This document shows, one piece after another, positions 1-8,122 of a stretch of 64,000 nt of DNA. How positions within the stretch are numbered: position 1 is the first letter of the stretch; every line of letters starts with the position of its first letter. Below the pieces are notes generated by a model, which saw only the letters and a list, made by a program, of their open reading frames with translations, did no database searches and was not told where the DNA came from. The DNA lies in assembly GCA_964646605.1 (NCBI GenBank), contig CAZYEX010000147.1:12459-76458 (forward strand). The letters are read 5' to 3'. This DNA comes from SBAX01 sp964646605. GTDB taxonomy: Bacteria; Planctomycetota; Phycisphaerae; UBA1845. The translations under genes and the position numbers were made by a program.

Positions 1-595
1 TGAGAATCTGGTCGTCGCTGTCCGTACCGAAGGTCGCCTTTCGCTTCGTCTCGACCTCCCTCAGCGTGACCTTGGTCTCCCTGAGTTTCGACTGTTCCTC
101 GACGGACTTGGCGAGCTGCCGCAGGTTTTCGGCTCCTACCTCCATCTGATGCAGTCCGAGGAGGGGCAACAGGGCAGAGTACTTGCCTCCCTTGGTGTTG
201 TGGATGAACGCGGCAACCTCGTCCTGCCTCAGGACTGTGCGCCGATAGTCCCAGGTGCGCATCGCGACCGCCTCGGCGCCTGTGCTCGTAGAGGACCCAT
301 TGTCCCTGATCTCGGTCTTGAGCTCCGAATCGTCCTGGAACTTGATGATCAGGGCGGTCCTTCGAGCCTGCGGCTTGTGGGTGTTAGGGACCCCCTTCTC
401 CTGGCGCTTGCCGCTGGACTCGTGGGCGAGGTGGCCGATCTTGCCGTCGTTAAGCACGTACTCAACGGCATCTACGAAAGAGGACTTCCCCGAACCGTTC
501 GCACCGTACACAACGAGCGACTTGCAATCCGGTTCAAGGGCGACCGGATCGGCGGCCCCGCGAAACCACTCCAACCCGATGGACTTGATCCTCAT
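1..595 (-). CDS. SMC/RecF-like AAA ATPase, N-terminal part (cut by window start)
   Basis: Reading the minus strand from the ATG at 593-595 gives an open frame that runs off the window start, so about 198 N-terminal residues are visible. It opens MRIKSIGLEWFRGA, the usual first strand of RecF/SbcC/SMC-type ATPases, and has a Walker A motif GANGSGKSS near residues 31-39. Around residue 120 is an RTVLRQDE stretch, in the place where SMC-like proteins have the Q-loop. After about residue 150 the chain becomes charged and helical, as at the start of a coiled coil. Walker B and the signature motif would lie outside the window. The start overlaps the stop of the preceding 70-residue gene as ATGA, so the two are probably translationally coupled. 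Such ATPases work in DNA repair or in anti-phage systems; which applies here cannot be decided. Confidence 0.8.
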   Translation of the reverse strand, partial: MRIKSIGLEWFRGAADPVALEPDCKSLVVYGANGSGKSSFVDAVEYVLNDGKIGHLAHESSGKRQEKGVPNTHKPQARRTALIIKFQDDSELKTEIRDNGSSTSTGAEAVAMRTWDYRRTVLRQDEVAAFIHNTKGGKYSALLPLLGLHQMEVGAENLRQLAKSVEEQSKLRETKVTLREVETKRKATFGTDSDDQIL

Positions 596-804
596 TGTTT
601 GCCCTGCACCTTCGGCGGCGCGGGGGCCATATCCGCGATGAGCACTCTCGCAACGGTCGTAAGCTGGGCGGGGGGGAGCGGTCGCTCGCTGAGTTCACCG
701 TTCAGCAGCAGGGCTATCCGAGCCGAGACGGCCTCGGTCACGAGGGGATGATGGCTGCGGGCTTCGGCGACGCGCGCTGTGATCCACTGGTCGTCATTCG
801 GCAT
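592..804 (-). CDS. Small protein coupled to the SMC-like ATPase
   Basis: A 70-residue soluble protein starting MPNDDQWITARVAEARS and ending in a proline/lysine-rich tail. I do not recognise a family. An ATG six bases further upstream is in frame, but the AGGAGG at about 812-817 lies only two bases from that codon and eight bases from the ATG at 802-804, so the inner start is preferred. Its TGA overlaps the ATPase ATG by four bases. A short protein ahead of an SMC-like ATPase could be an accessory subunit, but that is inference from position only. Confidence 0.6.
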   Translation of the reverse strand: MPNDDQWITARVAEARSHHPLVTEAVSARIALLLNGELSERPLPPAQLTTVARVLIADMAPAPPKVQGKQ

Positions 805-1300
805 TCTCATTCCCTCCTGGGACGCTTTCGGAATACCGGACGTGACCCAATGGATTCTTGCGTCGGCAATCGTAATGGCTGGCGTGCCAAGCGTAGTGGC
901 AGTAGAAGCTGCCGGTTTTCTTGAGGACGCGGGGGTCGTGGGCAGGGTCGTCGTGGGCGTCGCTGATGAAGCGTTTCAACTGGCGATCGGACACGACCAA
1001 GCTCCGCAGTTTCGTGGAACGCCGTGAAGCGGGTTTCGAGGCGGCCACGAGATTGACGATTCGCGGGGGAGTATAGCGATCGCGGGCGGGTTGGGGTACG
1101 GAGCGTTGTGGGTAATCAGGACCTTTTAGTTCTTGCGGAATTGGGCAGAGACTACCGAAGGGCACTGGCGGGCGAGCCGCCAGTGGCACCCGGCGGAGGA
1201 AACTCGGAATCGCAGCATCCCTCCGCCCCTTCAGGGCGGGCACGATGAGGACGCCCATTGTCCACGGGTTACACTCGTCCGCCGCGTGCGGACTCGCTCC

Positions 1301-1334
1301 ACCCGCGGCTACATTCCTGGACCCCTGCGGGGTC
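1301..1334 (+). repeat. REP-like unit, copy 1
   Basis: ACCCGCGGCTACATTCCTG (1301-1319) is followed directly by the perfect hairpin GACCCC-TGC-GGGGTC (1320-1334). The same 19 bases recur at 1477-1495, again followed by a triloop hairpin. Confidence 0.65.
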
Positions 1335-1476
1335 ACCTGTCCTCCGGGGCCAGCTCTCCTCCGGGGTCACCGATCGTGCGGGGTCACCGGCGGGTGGGCG
1401 ACCTCCTTTGGAGGTGGGGGAGGTTGTGTGGGGGGCGGACGCTTTCCGGGGGTGGCGTCCGCCGTGGGCGGACTTG

Positions 1477-1510
1477 ACCCGCGGCTACATTCCTGCACCC
1501 CTTCGGGGTC
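1477..1510 (+). repeat. REP-like unit, copy 2
   Basis: This is an exact 19-base copy of the unit at 1301, followed by ACCCC-TTC-GGGGT. The stem is conserved while the loop differs (TGC to TTC), which suggests selection on the hairpin rather than on the bases. Confidence 0.65.
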
Positions 1511-1844
1511 AAGGGTCGTGTCGCCTGCGCTCCACGCTCTGATTAGCCCCGCGCTTGCGCTAGACCGCCGGGGACAAGCCCCGAGGCTACAAGGCCCCGC
1601 GCTTGCCCTTGACGCCCGCCCTTGACACACCACCCCCGCTTCGCCGGAATCGCGCTTTCAGCAGGCGGTGAGCCCGCCGGGGCGCGTCAAGGGCAAGCGT
1701 GAAGGGGAGCCGCTTGGGGTTCGGATGGGGGCGCGCCGCATGAATGCGACGGCTCGGCGTGCGTCCGGTCGCCGGCGGGCGCGGGGCGGCATGACCGCGG
1801 GCTTGCGCCCACGGCTCTGACAGGCGCGGGGCGAATCACGCGCG

Positions 1845-2981
1845 TTAGGTTCTTTGTCGGCGGCGGTCGGCGACGGGGACTCCTTCGAGGCGTCCGAAGA
1901 TCATGCGGCCGGCGGAGGTTTGGAGGACGCTGGTTACGGTGAGGTCGACGACTTCGCCGAGACGGTCGCGAGCGCCCTCGGCCACGACCATGGTGCCGTC
2001 TTCGAGGTATCCCACGCCCTGGCCGATTTCCTCTCCGGGCTTGATGACCTTCACGGCGAGCATTTCGCCGGGCAGAACGACCGGTTTGAGGGCGTTGGCC
2101 AGGTCGTTGATGTTGATCACGCCGACGCCGCGAAGCTGAGCGATCTTGTTGAGGTTGTAGTCGTTGGTGACGACTTTTCCGTTGAGTTGCAGGGCGAGGT
2201 CCACGAGCATCTCGTCGACGCCGGCGTCGGGCGCGGCCCGCGTGGGGACCGTGTCGAGCAGGCGAATCTCGATGTTCTCATTGCTTTGCAGCTTGTTGAG
2301 CATGTCCAAGCCGCGGCGGCCGCGAACGCGCTTCAGCTTGTCGCTGCTGTCGGCGATGGTCTGCAACTCCTGCAGGACGAACCTCGGTATGATGAGTTCG
2401 GATTCGATGATCCGCGTGTTGGCGATGTCGGCGATGCGTCCGTCGACGATGACGGAGGTGTCGAGGATGAGCGGTCTTGCGCCCTTGGTCTCTTTGGCGA
2501 ACTCGACGTAGGGAATGACGAATCGGACGTCGTCCTTGGTTTGGAAGATGAAGCTCACGGCCAGGTAACAGCAGACCACGCCGATTCCCAGCTTGAGGGC
2601 GCTGACGAAGGACGCCTGGGAGAGGGTCAGCTCGCCCGGGACGTTGGCGGCGGCGAGAAGGTCGATGATGAGCGACAGGCCGTAGGCGACGACCATGCCC
2701 ACGATCAAGCCGAAGAAAAGCCCCGAAATCGCGGTGAGCGACTTCCTGGGAACGAAGACGTCGAGGGCGATGACCACAAACGCGAAGCCGATGAAGCCGA
2801 TGAGGATCAGGTCTGGCTGACCGCCCATGGCCCCGCCGACGATGCGAACATCGTAAGCGAGCCTTCCACCGACGGCGCTGAGGACCAGGAGAAACACGAC
2901 CCGCAGCGCGATCATGAAGAAGGTGCCGGATCGAATGCCTCCGTCGGGGCTCGGTGGAGGGAGGGCGGTGTTGGCTTTCAT
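1845..2981 (-). CDS. Membrane-anchored PIN-TRAM domain protein (YacL-like)
   Basis: A 378-residue protein with four hydrophobic segments in the first 145 residues, a PIN nuclease domain (about 170-298) and a C-terminal TRAM domain (about 305-365). The PIN acidic residues are visible: ILDTSVIVDGR (D174), LQELQ (E205) and VTNDYN (D274). This TM4-PIN-TRAM layout is that of the YacL/YacL-like family of putative membrane-bound ribonucleases; TRAM is a predicted RNA-binding fold. Length and order are normal for the family. The gene stands alone, divergent from the MATE exporter. The substrate is unknown. The start at 2981 precedes the first membrane segment by about 20 residues and is plausible, but has only a weak AGGG upstream. 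Confidence 0.9.
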   Translation of the reverse strand: MKANTALPPPSPDGGIRSGTFFMIALRVVFLLVLSAVGGRLAYDVRIVGGAMGGQPDLILIGFIGFAFVVIALDVFVPRKSLTAISGLFFGLIVGMVVAYGLSLIIDLLAAANVPGELTLSQASFVSALKLGIGVVCCYLAVSFIFQTKDDVRFVIPYVEFAKETKGARPLILDTSVIVDGRIADIANTRIIESELIIPRFVLQELQTIADSSDKLKRVRGRRGLDMLNKLQSNENIEIRLLDTVPTRAAPDAGVDEMLVDLALQLNGKVVTNDYNLNKIAQLRGVGVININDLANALKPVVLPGEMLAVKVIKPGEEIGQGVGYLEDGTMVVAEGARDRLGEVVDLTVTSVLQTSAGRMIFGRLEGVPVADRRRQRT

Positions 2982-3279
2982 TGTGGAACCCTAGGTTGCC
3001 CGCCGGCGCCAGGATCGGCGTCCATGCCAAGCAGGCCGGTAGGAGTATATCCGCACATCGCGGAAGGTCCACCAGCCGTCAGAGTCGAGTATCGGAGTGT
3101 ACTGGGGGCGCTTTTTTTGACCGAGTTCAGGCGGTGGGCTAGAGTCCGACCCGTTGCAAGCGAGGGTTGTCGGGGAGCATCCACCCCGGCGTGCGGATGG
3201 TTCACCAGCGGCCCACGGTCCATCCGCAGCTTCAGCACGGCTAACCCCAGGACGGGGGTCGCTCGAATGGTCCACCAGC

Positions 3280-4752
3280 GTGGCGGGCACCGGTCTGGAC
3301 GTACGCGGGGAGCGCCGGGGACCTGGTTCCAAACGGCCGGCGGGCGGCATTGGACGAGGCGTACCGCTTCCCGGCTTGCTCGACGGAGCGACGGCTCGTT
3401 CACGGGTCGCCGCAGGCCCGGTTCGTCGTACGCTTTTCATCCTTGCACTTCCGGTTCTGGCGGAACAAATCCTCAATACGCTGGTGGGATTGGTTGACAC
3501 CTATCTCGCGGGGCGGATCAGCGCTACGGCCACATCGGCGGTCGGTCTGGCGGCCTATGTTTCGTGGCTGATTTCGATGCTGGTCATGCTGGTGGGAACG
3601 GGGGCGACGGCGCTCGTCTCTCGGTACGAGGGGCGGCGGGAGCATGACAAGGCGAATCATTTCGCAAACCAGTCGTTGACCCTGGCGTTCATGTTGGGCA
3701 TCGCGGCGTTCGCTCTGGTGTACGAGCTGGCCCCGTGGTTCGCGCGCTATTGCCGAATGACCGGCGAGGGGTACGACATAACGGTTACGTACCTACGGGT
3801 CGAGGCGATCGGAGGCGTGTTTCTGGGACCGACGATCGTAGGGTGTGCGGTGCTTCGCGGAGTCGGAAACATGGGGGCGCCGATGCGCATTTACGCTCTC
3901 ATCAATGCGGTGAACGTGGCGGCGTCGTGGGGCTTGGTGTATGGAACGGGCCCGCTGCCGACCCTGGGGGTGAATGGCATCGTTTACGGCACGGTCATCG
4001 CACGCATGTGCGGCGCGTTGTTGACGGTGGCCCTGCTCGCCCGTCGTCGCGCGGGGATCGAGCTTTCGTTGGGCGAACTTCCCATCGTATGGAGCTCCGC
4101 GTGGCGGGTTTTGCGGATCGGTATTCCCGCAGCGACGGACGGGGCCGTGATGTGGACCGGGCAGTTTCTTTTCCTGGCGATCATTTCGCGGCTGGCCGCG
4201 CCGCCGATGGGCGAGACGTTCCTGGCGGCGCACATCATCGCGGTTCGCGTGGAGGCGTTTTGCTATTTGCCCGCGTTGGCGTGGGGTGCGGCGACGGCGA
4301 CGATGATCGGACAGGCGCTGGGGGCGGGAGATCCGCGGCGGGCCGTTCGTTGCGGACATGAGGGAGTTCTGCAAGCTGGATTGTTGTCGCTGGGCATGGC
4401 CGCCTGTTTCTTTTTCGGGGCAGAGTTCATCTACGGACAGATGAGCACCGACCCGGCGGTTCGAGCCACGGGTGCGGGGCCGTTTCGGATTCTGGCGCTT
4501 TTTCAACCGCTTCTGGTGACTTCGATCGTGTACGTCGGGGCACTTCGCGGCGCGGGCGACACGCGCTTTCCGCTGCTCATCACGCTCGTCGGGTCGATGT
4601 TGATTCGCGTTCCGGTGGGATTTTTCTTCGGGATCGTGTTGCAGTGGGGTTTACTGGGCGCGTGGATGGGGATGTTTGGGGACATGACCTGGCGTGCGCT
4701 GGCCGCGTCGGTCCGCTATGGGCGCGGCGGATGGGTTCGCACGCGCGTGTGA
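3280..4752 (+). CDS. MATE family efflux transporter
   Basis: A multidrug and toxic compound extrusion transporter of the inner membrane, expected to exchange cations for drugs or metabolites. Twelve hydrophobic segments can be followed from LFILALPVLAEQILNTLVGL to the C-terminus, with typical phrases such as LVDTYLAGRIS, GTGATALVSR and LRGAGDTRFPL. The start is uncertain. The open frame reaches back to a TTG at 3154, but about 85 residues before the first helix are arginine/glycine/proline-rich and unlike the family. A GTG at 3280 is given here; the family length (about 445 residues) would fit an even later start near 3380-3415. The gene converges on the TPR protein gene. Confidence 0.85.
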   Translation: MAGTGLDVRGERRGPGSKRPAGGIGRGVPLPGLLDGATARSRVAAGPVRRTLFILALPVLAEQILNTLVGLVDTYLAGRISATATSAVGLAAYVSWLISMLVMLVGTGATALVSRYEGRREHDKANHFANQSLTLAFMLGIAAFALVYELAPWFARYCRMTGEGYDITVTYLRVEAIGGVFLGPTIVGCAVLRGVGNMGAPMRIYALINAVNVAASWGLVYGTGPLPTLGVNGIVYGTVIARMCGALLTVALLARRRAGIELSLGELPIVWSSAWRVLRIGIPAATDGAVMWTGQFLFLAIISRLAAPPMGETFLAAHIIAVRVEAFCYLPALAWGAATATMIGQALGAGDPRRAVRCGHEGVLQAGLLSLGMAACFFFGAEFIYGQMSTDPAVRATGAGPFRILALFQPLLVTSIVYVGALRGAGDTRFPLLITLVGSMLIRVPVGFFFGIVLQWGLLGAWMGMFGDMTWRALAASVRYGRGGWVRTRV

Positions 4753-4764
4753 GACTGTGCCGCG

Positions 4765-6162
4765 TTACTTCGGCGGCGGGGTTTGGCCCCGGGAGGCCCG
4801 GGTGGCGGCGTCGCGGACGAGGGGTACCAGGGTGTCGGCGGGGTCCCGTTGGGCGAGGCCCTCGAAGATCCTTGCGGCGCGATCCGCTTCGCCAACCGAG
4901 TAGTACAGATACGCCAGTACAAGTTGGGCTTCCGCGTCGTCTCCGTGTTCGATCGAATGACGCTGCAGGGCGTCGGTTTGGGCGGTGAGCAAATCACGGT
5001 CGCCGTACAGGGTGCGGAGGTCCATGGGGTAGTCGATCAGGTCGGACGTGGTCAGCAAGGCCCGGCGAATGGCGGAGGCGGAGACGGTGAAATCCCCCAT
5101 CGCGAAGTTGGCCCAGGCGTAAAGCATTTTGGCGTAACCGTCGCGCTCGTCGGCCAGAACGGCACGGATGTAGAGGCGTCGGGCTTCCTCGAAACGACCG
5201 GCGTTGAAGGCTGTGTTGCCCTCGGAGACAACGGAACGAGCGGTCGTTCCCTCCAACGGCTGGTACTGCTCGACGGGCGGCACGGGCGGAGCTTGCGGCG
5301 GCGACGTGGGTTGCGTGTATGCGTTCCCCGGCGGCGCGTAGGGCACGCCTTGTACCGCCGTCGTTGTCGTATATTCGATGGGCTCGTCATAGACCTGCAC
5401 GACGTAGGGTTCGGTCAAATACACCGAGGCGTACGAATACCCGTAGAACGGCGCATAGGAATGCCAACCCGGATAGTAGGCCGGTCGGTAGTTCGAGTAG
5501 TAATCGCAGCGCCGATAGGGGTAGCCGTATGGGCGGTAATGGTAGCGCGTGGGTCGCCCATATCCACGGTCGTACACGTCGCCCGCGCGCACATGAAACG
5601 GGTCGGTCCCGATGTGGATGAGGTTGTTCGTGCGATCGTCACGGCGCGAGGGAAATGCCGTGCGGCCGGAGCGCTGCGGATCGGAAGTGGCGTACAACTG
5701 TTCGACGGGGCGCGACGATGGCGGCGGGAAAGTGGAGGGACGATTGTCGATCGTGGGGCGCTCCGTTGCCGGCCGGCGCGTAGGTCTCGGCGATGGATCG
5801 CGTGATGCGGTCGCAGAGGGAGGACGGACGTCGCCGCGCGGTGCGCGGGCCGCAGACGACGGTCGGGGAGCGGATGGGGCGCGACTGGCCTCTCGCCCCG
5901 AAGATTGGGGAGCGCTCCGGGAGACCGACGGTGGACGACTTGAAGCACGGGCCTTATCGGAGGCCGACGATCGCGAGGGCGCCGATCGGACGCTCGCGGG
6001 CGATGATCTGCCGGGCGACCGTTGCGAAGACGCGCTTCGCGATGCGGACGCCGATTTGGAGCCTCGATCGCGTGACTGCGCCTCGACGGTAGTGTCGGCC
6101 TGCAAAATCAAGAACAGCGCCGCGAGGGTCCTTGATCCGACGGTCAGAATGCCACGCCGCAT
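4765..6162 (-). CDS. Secreted Ser/Arg/Pro-rich protein with C-terminal TPR-like repeats
   Basis: A 465-residue exported protein. The start at 6162 is set by an AAGGAGG six bases upstream and gives a clear signal peptide (MRRGILTVGSRTLAALFLIL..., ending near VEA); two in-frame ATGs further upstream lack this site. After the signal come about 120 residues of low complexity rich in Ser, Arg, Pro and Ala, then a Tyr/Pro/Gly-rich stretch with many YGYPYR-like units, then from about residue 310 two or three TPR-like helical pairs (EGNTAFNAGRFEEARRLYIR, LAYLYYSVGEADRAARIFEG). TPR units mediate protein contacts; the basic and Tyr-rich parts could bind cell-surface polymer. The function is not known. 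Confidence 0.8.
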   Translation of the reverse strand: MRRGILTVGSRTLAALFLILQADTTVEAQSRDRGSKSASASRSASSQRSPGRSSPASVRSAPSRSSASDKARASSRPPSVSRSAPQSSGREASRAPSAPRPSSAARAPRGDVRPPSATASRDPSPRPTRRPATERPTIDNRPSTFPPPSSRPVEQLYATSDPQRSGRTAFPSRRDDRTNNLIHIGTDPFHVRAGDVYDRGYGRPTRYHYRPYGYPYRRCDYYSNYRPAYYPGWHSYAPFYGYSYASVYLTEPYVVQVYDEPIEYTTTTAVQGVPYAPPGNAYTQPTSPPQAPPVPPVEQYQPLEGTTARSVVSEGNTAFNAGRFEEARRLYIRAVLADERDGYAKMLYAWANFAMGDFTVSASAIRRALLTTSDLIDYPMDLRTLYGDRDLLTAQTDALQRHSIEHGDDAEAQLVLAYLYYSVGEADRAARIFEGLAQRDPADTLVPLVRDAATRASRGQTPPPK

Positions 6163-6168
6163 AAGATG

Positions 6169-6175
6169 CCTCCTT
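6169..6175 (-). promoter_or_regulatory. Ribosome binding site deciding the start of the TPR protein
   Basis: AAGGAGG on the minus strand, six bases before the ATG at 6162. It selects this start over two upstream in-frame ATGs at 6210 and 6183. Confidence 0.85.
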
Positions 6176-6271
6176 GTATGCATTCGATTCCCAGGAGTGA
6201 GTTCGGACAATCGGCGGTCCCCATTGAATTCCCACCAATCAAAAGGGCTTCTCTAGGCCCTACCAATGATA

Positions 6272-6298
6272 CAACACCGTCGAGTGTTGGTCAACACT
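6272..6298. promoter_or_regulatory. Overlapping inverted repeats, candidate operator
   Basis: Three arms of one hexamer, CAACAC (6272), GTGTTG (6284) and CAACAC (6292), form two overlapping perfect inverted repeats. The inner one is AGTGTTG-GT-CAACACT. It lies about 110 bases before the TPR protein start and outside any gene. The shape suits a dimeric helix-turn-helix repressor; the regulator is unknown. Confidence 0.45.
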
Positions 6299-6344
6299 GT
6301 CGCGTCAAAACTCGTGCGGTGGCGGGCGGTTCCGGAGGACGGTC

Positions 6345-7031
6345 TCAGCTCAGGATTGCGGATAATTCGCTCAGGCTGGTGATTGTACGGTGGGGCTGGT
6401 GGTTGCCGATGTCGTGGATTCGGTCTTCGCGGCGAAGCCAAACGGTGGAGATTCCGAGGTTGGAGGCCCCTGCGATGTCGCTGTGGAGGGAGTCGCCGAC
6501 GTGAATGGCACGCTCCGGTCGGACGCCGAGGCGCTCCAAGGCCCGGCGAAAGATAAGCGCGTCGGGCTTGTAACAACGCACCGATTCGGAGGAAACGGCG
6601 GCATCGAAGCGGAGCCGGTGACGCGCGATGGCGCTGGCCAATGGCTTCTCATCGGCGTTGGATACGCAGCAGACGGGGAGGTCCAGGCTCCGCAGGAGTT
6701 CCAGGGCGTCGGCGTAGATCGGCGGATTGTGCCAGTACTCTTCGAGCTCGACGAGGAACGGCGCCGGGTCATCCGACCGTCCGAATTCTGCGAGGGATTG
6801 TTTCAGGCTCTCAACTTCGCACTCATAGAGGGTGCGAAAGGCATCATGGTTGCTGGCCGCGACGGTGGCGAAGTACCGCTCGCCCCAGAGGACGGCAAAC
6901 TTCGGCGAAGCGATGGGGAGTTCGCAGGTCTCGACGATGCGTTGACAGGCGTACTCGACGGCCTCGCGGTCGCCTGAGGCGATCGTGCCGTAGAAGTCGA
7001 TAAGCAAGCAATCGTAAGGTCGCCTACGCAT
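6345..7031 (-). CDS. HAD superfamily hydrolase (subfamily IA)
   Basis: A 228-residue phosphatase-like enzyme. Motif I is DFYGT near residue 12 (nucleophile Asp; Tyr replaces the usual second Asp neighbour), motif II is the SNAD region, motif III is the Lys of KPDALIF, and motif IV is HVGDSLHSDIAGA. The helical cap between motifs I and II is of the usual IA size. The chosen start (MRRRPYD) overlaps the end of the upstream membrane-protein gene by eight bases and has GAGGAG just upstream; the longer frame to 7235 only reads through that gene. The substrate cannot be told from sequence; phosphoglycolate- or haloacid-type hydrolases are the nearest general class. Confidence 0.88.
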   Translation of the reverse strand: MRRRPYDCLLIDFYGTIASGDREAVEYACQRIVETCELPIASPKFAVLWGERYFATVAASNHDAFRTLYECEVESLKQSLAEFGRSDDPAPFLVELEEYWHNPPIYADALELLRSLDLPVCCVSNADEKPLASAIARHRLRFDAAVSSESVRCYKPDALIFRRALERLGVRPERAIHVGDSLHSDIAGASNLGISTVWLRREDRIHDIGNHQPHRTITSLSELSAILS

Positions 7032-7872
7032 TCTCCTCGCCGATCTGTGGAGCGGCGTCGGTGGAAAGTTCGGCTGCCGTGCCGCATTCCGGGCAAATCC
7101 GCGAGCCGCCGCGCAGATCGTAGCCGCACCTGAGGCAATGGGGAAACAGCCGCGTTCGTCGATAACTCTCGCGCATGAAGAGAAGCACGATGCCGGGCCC
7201 GAAGGCCCAGAATAGCACCGCGCCGGCGCAGACAAGGGTCGTGTAGCTGCCCCGCGCGCAGTAGCACTCGTCTTGGCGGTTGACGAACGCCTGAACCGGA
7301 GTGGCGATGATCGCCTCCAAGCAACTTCCCGCTACCAACGCCCGGACCATGCGTCCGAGTTGGGTGTAGCGGTCGCCGTCGCGCCAGTAACGAAAAAAGA
7401 GCGCCGCCCAGATCGCCCACACCAAGCCCATGCCTAGCCATATTCCGCCGAACGACAGATGGTCTCCGCCCGTTGGCGAGATAAGCGGCTCCCACTTCTT
7501 GAAGAGTTCAAGCACGAGGCTGAACCCCCCCAGGGTCAGGAGCATCGCCATGGCTGCGGCGGCGATCACCGCCGATTTGAGCGGTTTCCCGCGCGCCGTA
7601 AGCCGCATGGGAAGGAGTCGTCTCGGCCGGAGGAAGACCCATTGTGCCAGGAAAAGCGCGCCCACCACCAGAATGGCGTTGATCAGATACGCCGTCTCGT
7701 CGCCTTCCGGCAATGCCAGGGGAGTAAACAAAAGGCCGAAGGGTTTCCAATCGGTGCCGGAAGGCCAGATCAGCGGTCCCAGAACCCAAGCCATCGCCGC
7801 GAACTCGAACAAGAGCCCGGCGACCAAGAGCCACGTTCGAAGGCGATGGGCGGATTGAGCGATCCGTGTCAT
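7024..7872 (-). CDS. Planctomycete membrane protein with C-terminal CGYDLRG zinc ribbon
   Basis: A 282-residue protein with about six membrane segments followed by a C-terminal zinc ribbon CLRCGYDLRG...CPECG. This ribbon is a recurring, functionally undefined signature of planctomycete membrane proteins. The start at 7872 (MTRIAQSAHRLRTW) lies just before the first helix; the frame reaching back to 8301 would read into aspS on the other strand and is rejected. It is followed by the HAD hydrolase with an eight-base overlap, so the two probably form an operon. No enzymatic motif is visible. Confidence 0.8.
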   Translation of the reverse strand: MTRIAQSAHRLRTWLLVAGLLFEFAAMAWVLGPLIWPSGTDWKPFGLLFTPLALPEGDETAYLINAILVVGALFLAQWVFLRPRRLLPMRLTARGKPLKSAVIAAAAMAMLLTLGGFSLVLELFKKWEPLISPTGGDHLSFGGIWLGMGLVWAIWAALFFRYWRDGDRYTQLGRMVRALVAGSCLEAIIATPVQAFVNRQDECYCARGSYTTLVCAGAVLFWAFGPGIVLLFMRESYRRTRLFPHCLRCGYDLRGGSRICPECGTAAELSTDAAPQIGEENA

Positions 7873-8122
7873 GGTGGTGGACGCCACGGGCCGCGCGACG
7901 GTTTGATTTTGTCGCGGTTTGGCCCTACAAAGCACTTCTCGTGCCGCGAATCGGCCGCCCCTACGGGGGTTCGGTTCCTTTGGCGCGGCAGCGCCCGCGT
8001 TGAAAGGCGGGGCAAGGTTCGGGCCTGCCCTCGGCAGGGAACCCCTCACCGACCGTTGCGGAGTGTAGCGGACGGGGGCGAAGCCGACTAGACAGAGATC
8101 ATGGGACTTCCAGGAGGATTCC

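Larger units (their letters stand above)
811..1844. other. Gene-free stretch with REP-like repeats
   Basis: No convincing gene lies here. Open frames exist on both strands, but they are arginine/proline-rich, lack family motifs and lack good ribosome sites. The segment 1260-1620 is built from short repeated phrases: two copies of a 19-base unit each followed by a triloop hairpin, three copies of CGGGGTCACC, and a further CGGGG...CCCCG hairpin near 1570-1585. Another hairpin of the form GGGC-TTGC-GCCC sits at 1796-1815. The character is that of planctomycete intergenic repetitive DNA. Confidence 0.6.

Noticed and set aside
1..804. A Lamassu or similar named defence system
   Set aside because: Only the N-terminus of the ATPase is visible and no nuclease subunit is present; the small protein matches no family I can name.
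794..1336. A 180-residue minus-strand frame upstream of the 70-residue gene
   Set aside because: No usable ribosome site, Arg/Pro-rich without motifs, passes through the REP-like region, and its last codons are just the ribosome site of the next gene.
1854..3497. A 547-residue plus-strand frame
   Set aside because: Antisense shadow of the PIN-TRAM gene; the Asp/Val-rich translation mirrors GC-rich codons.
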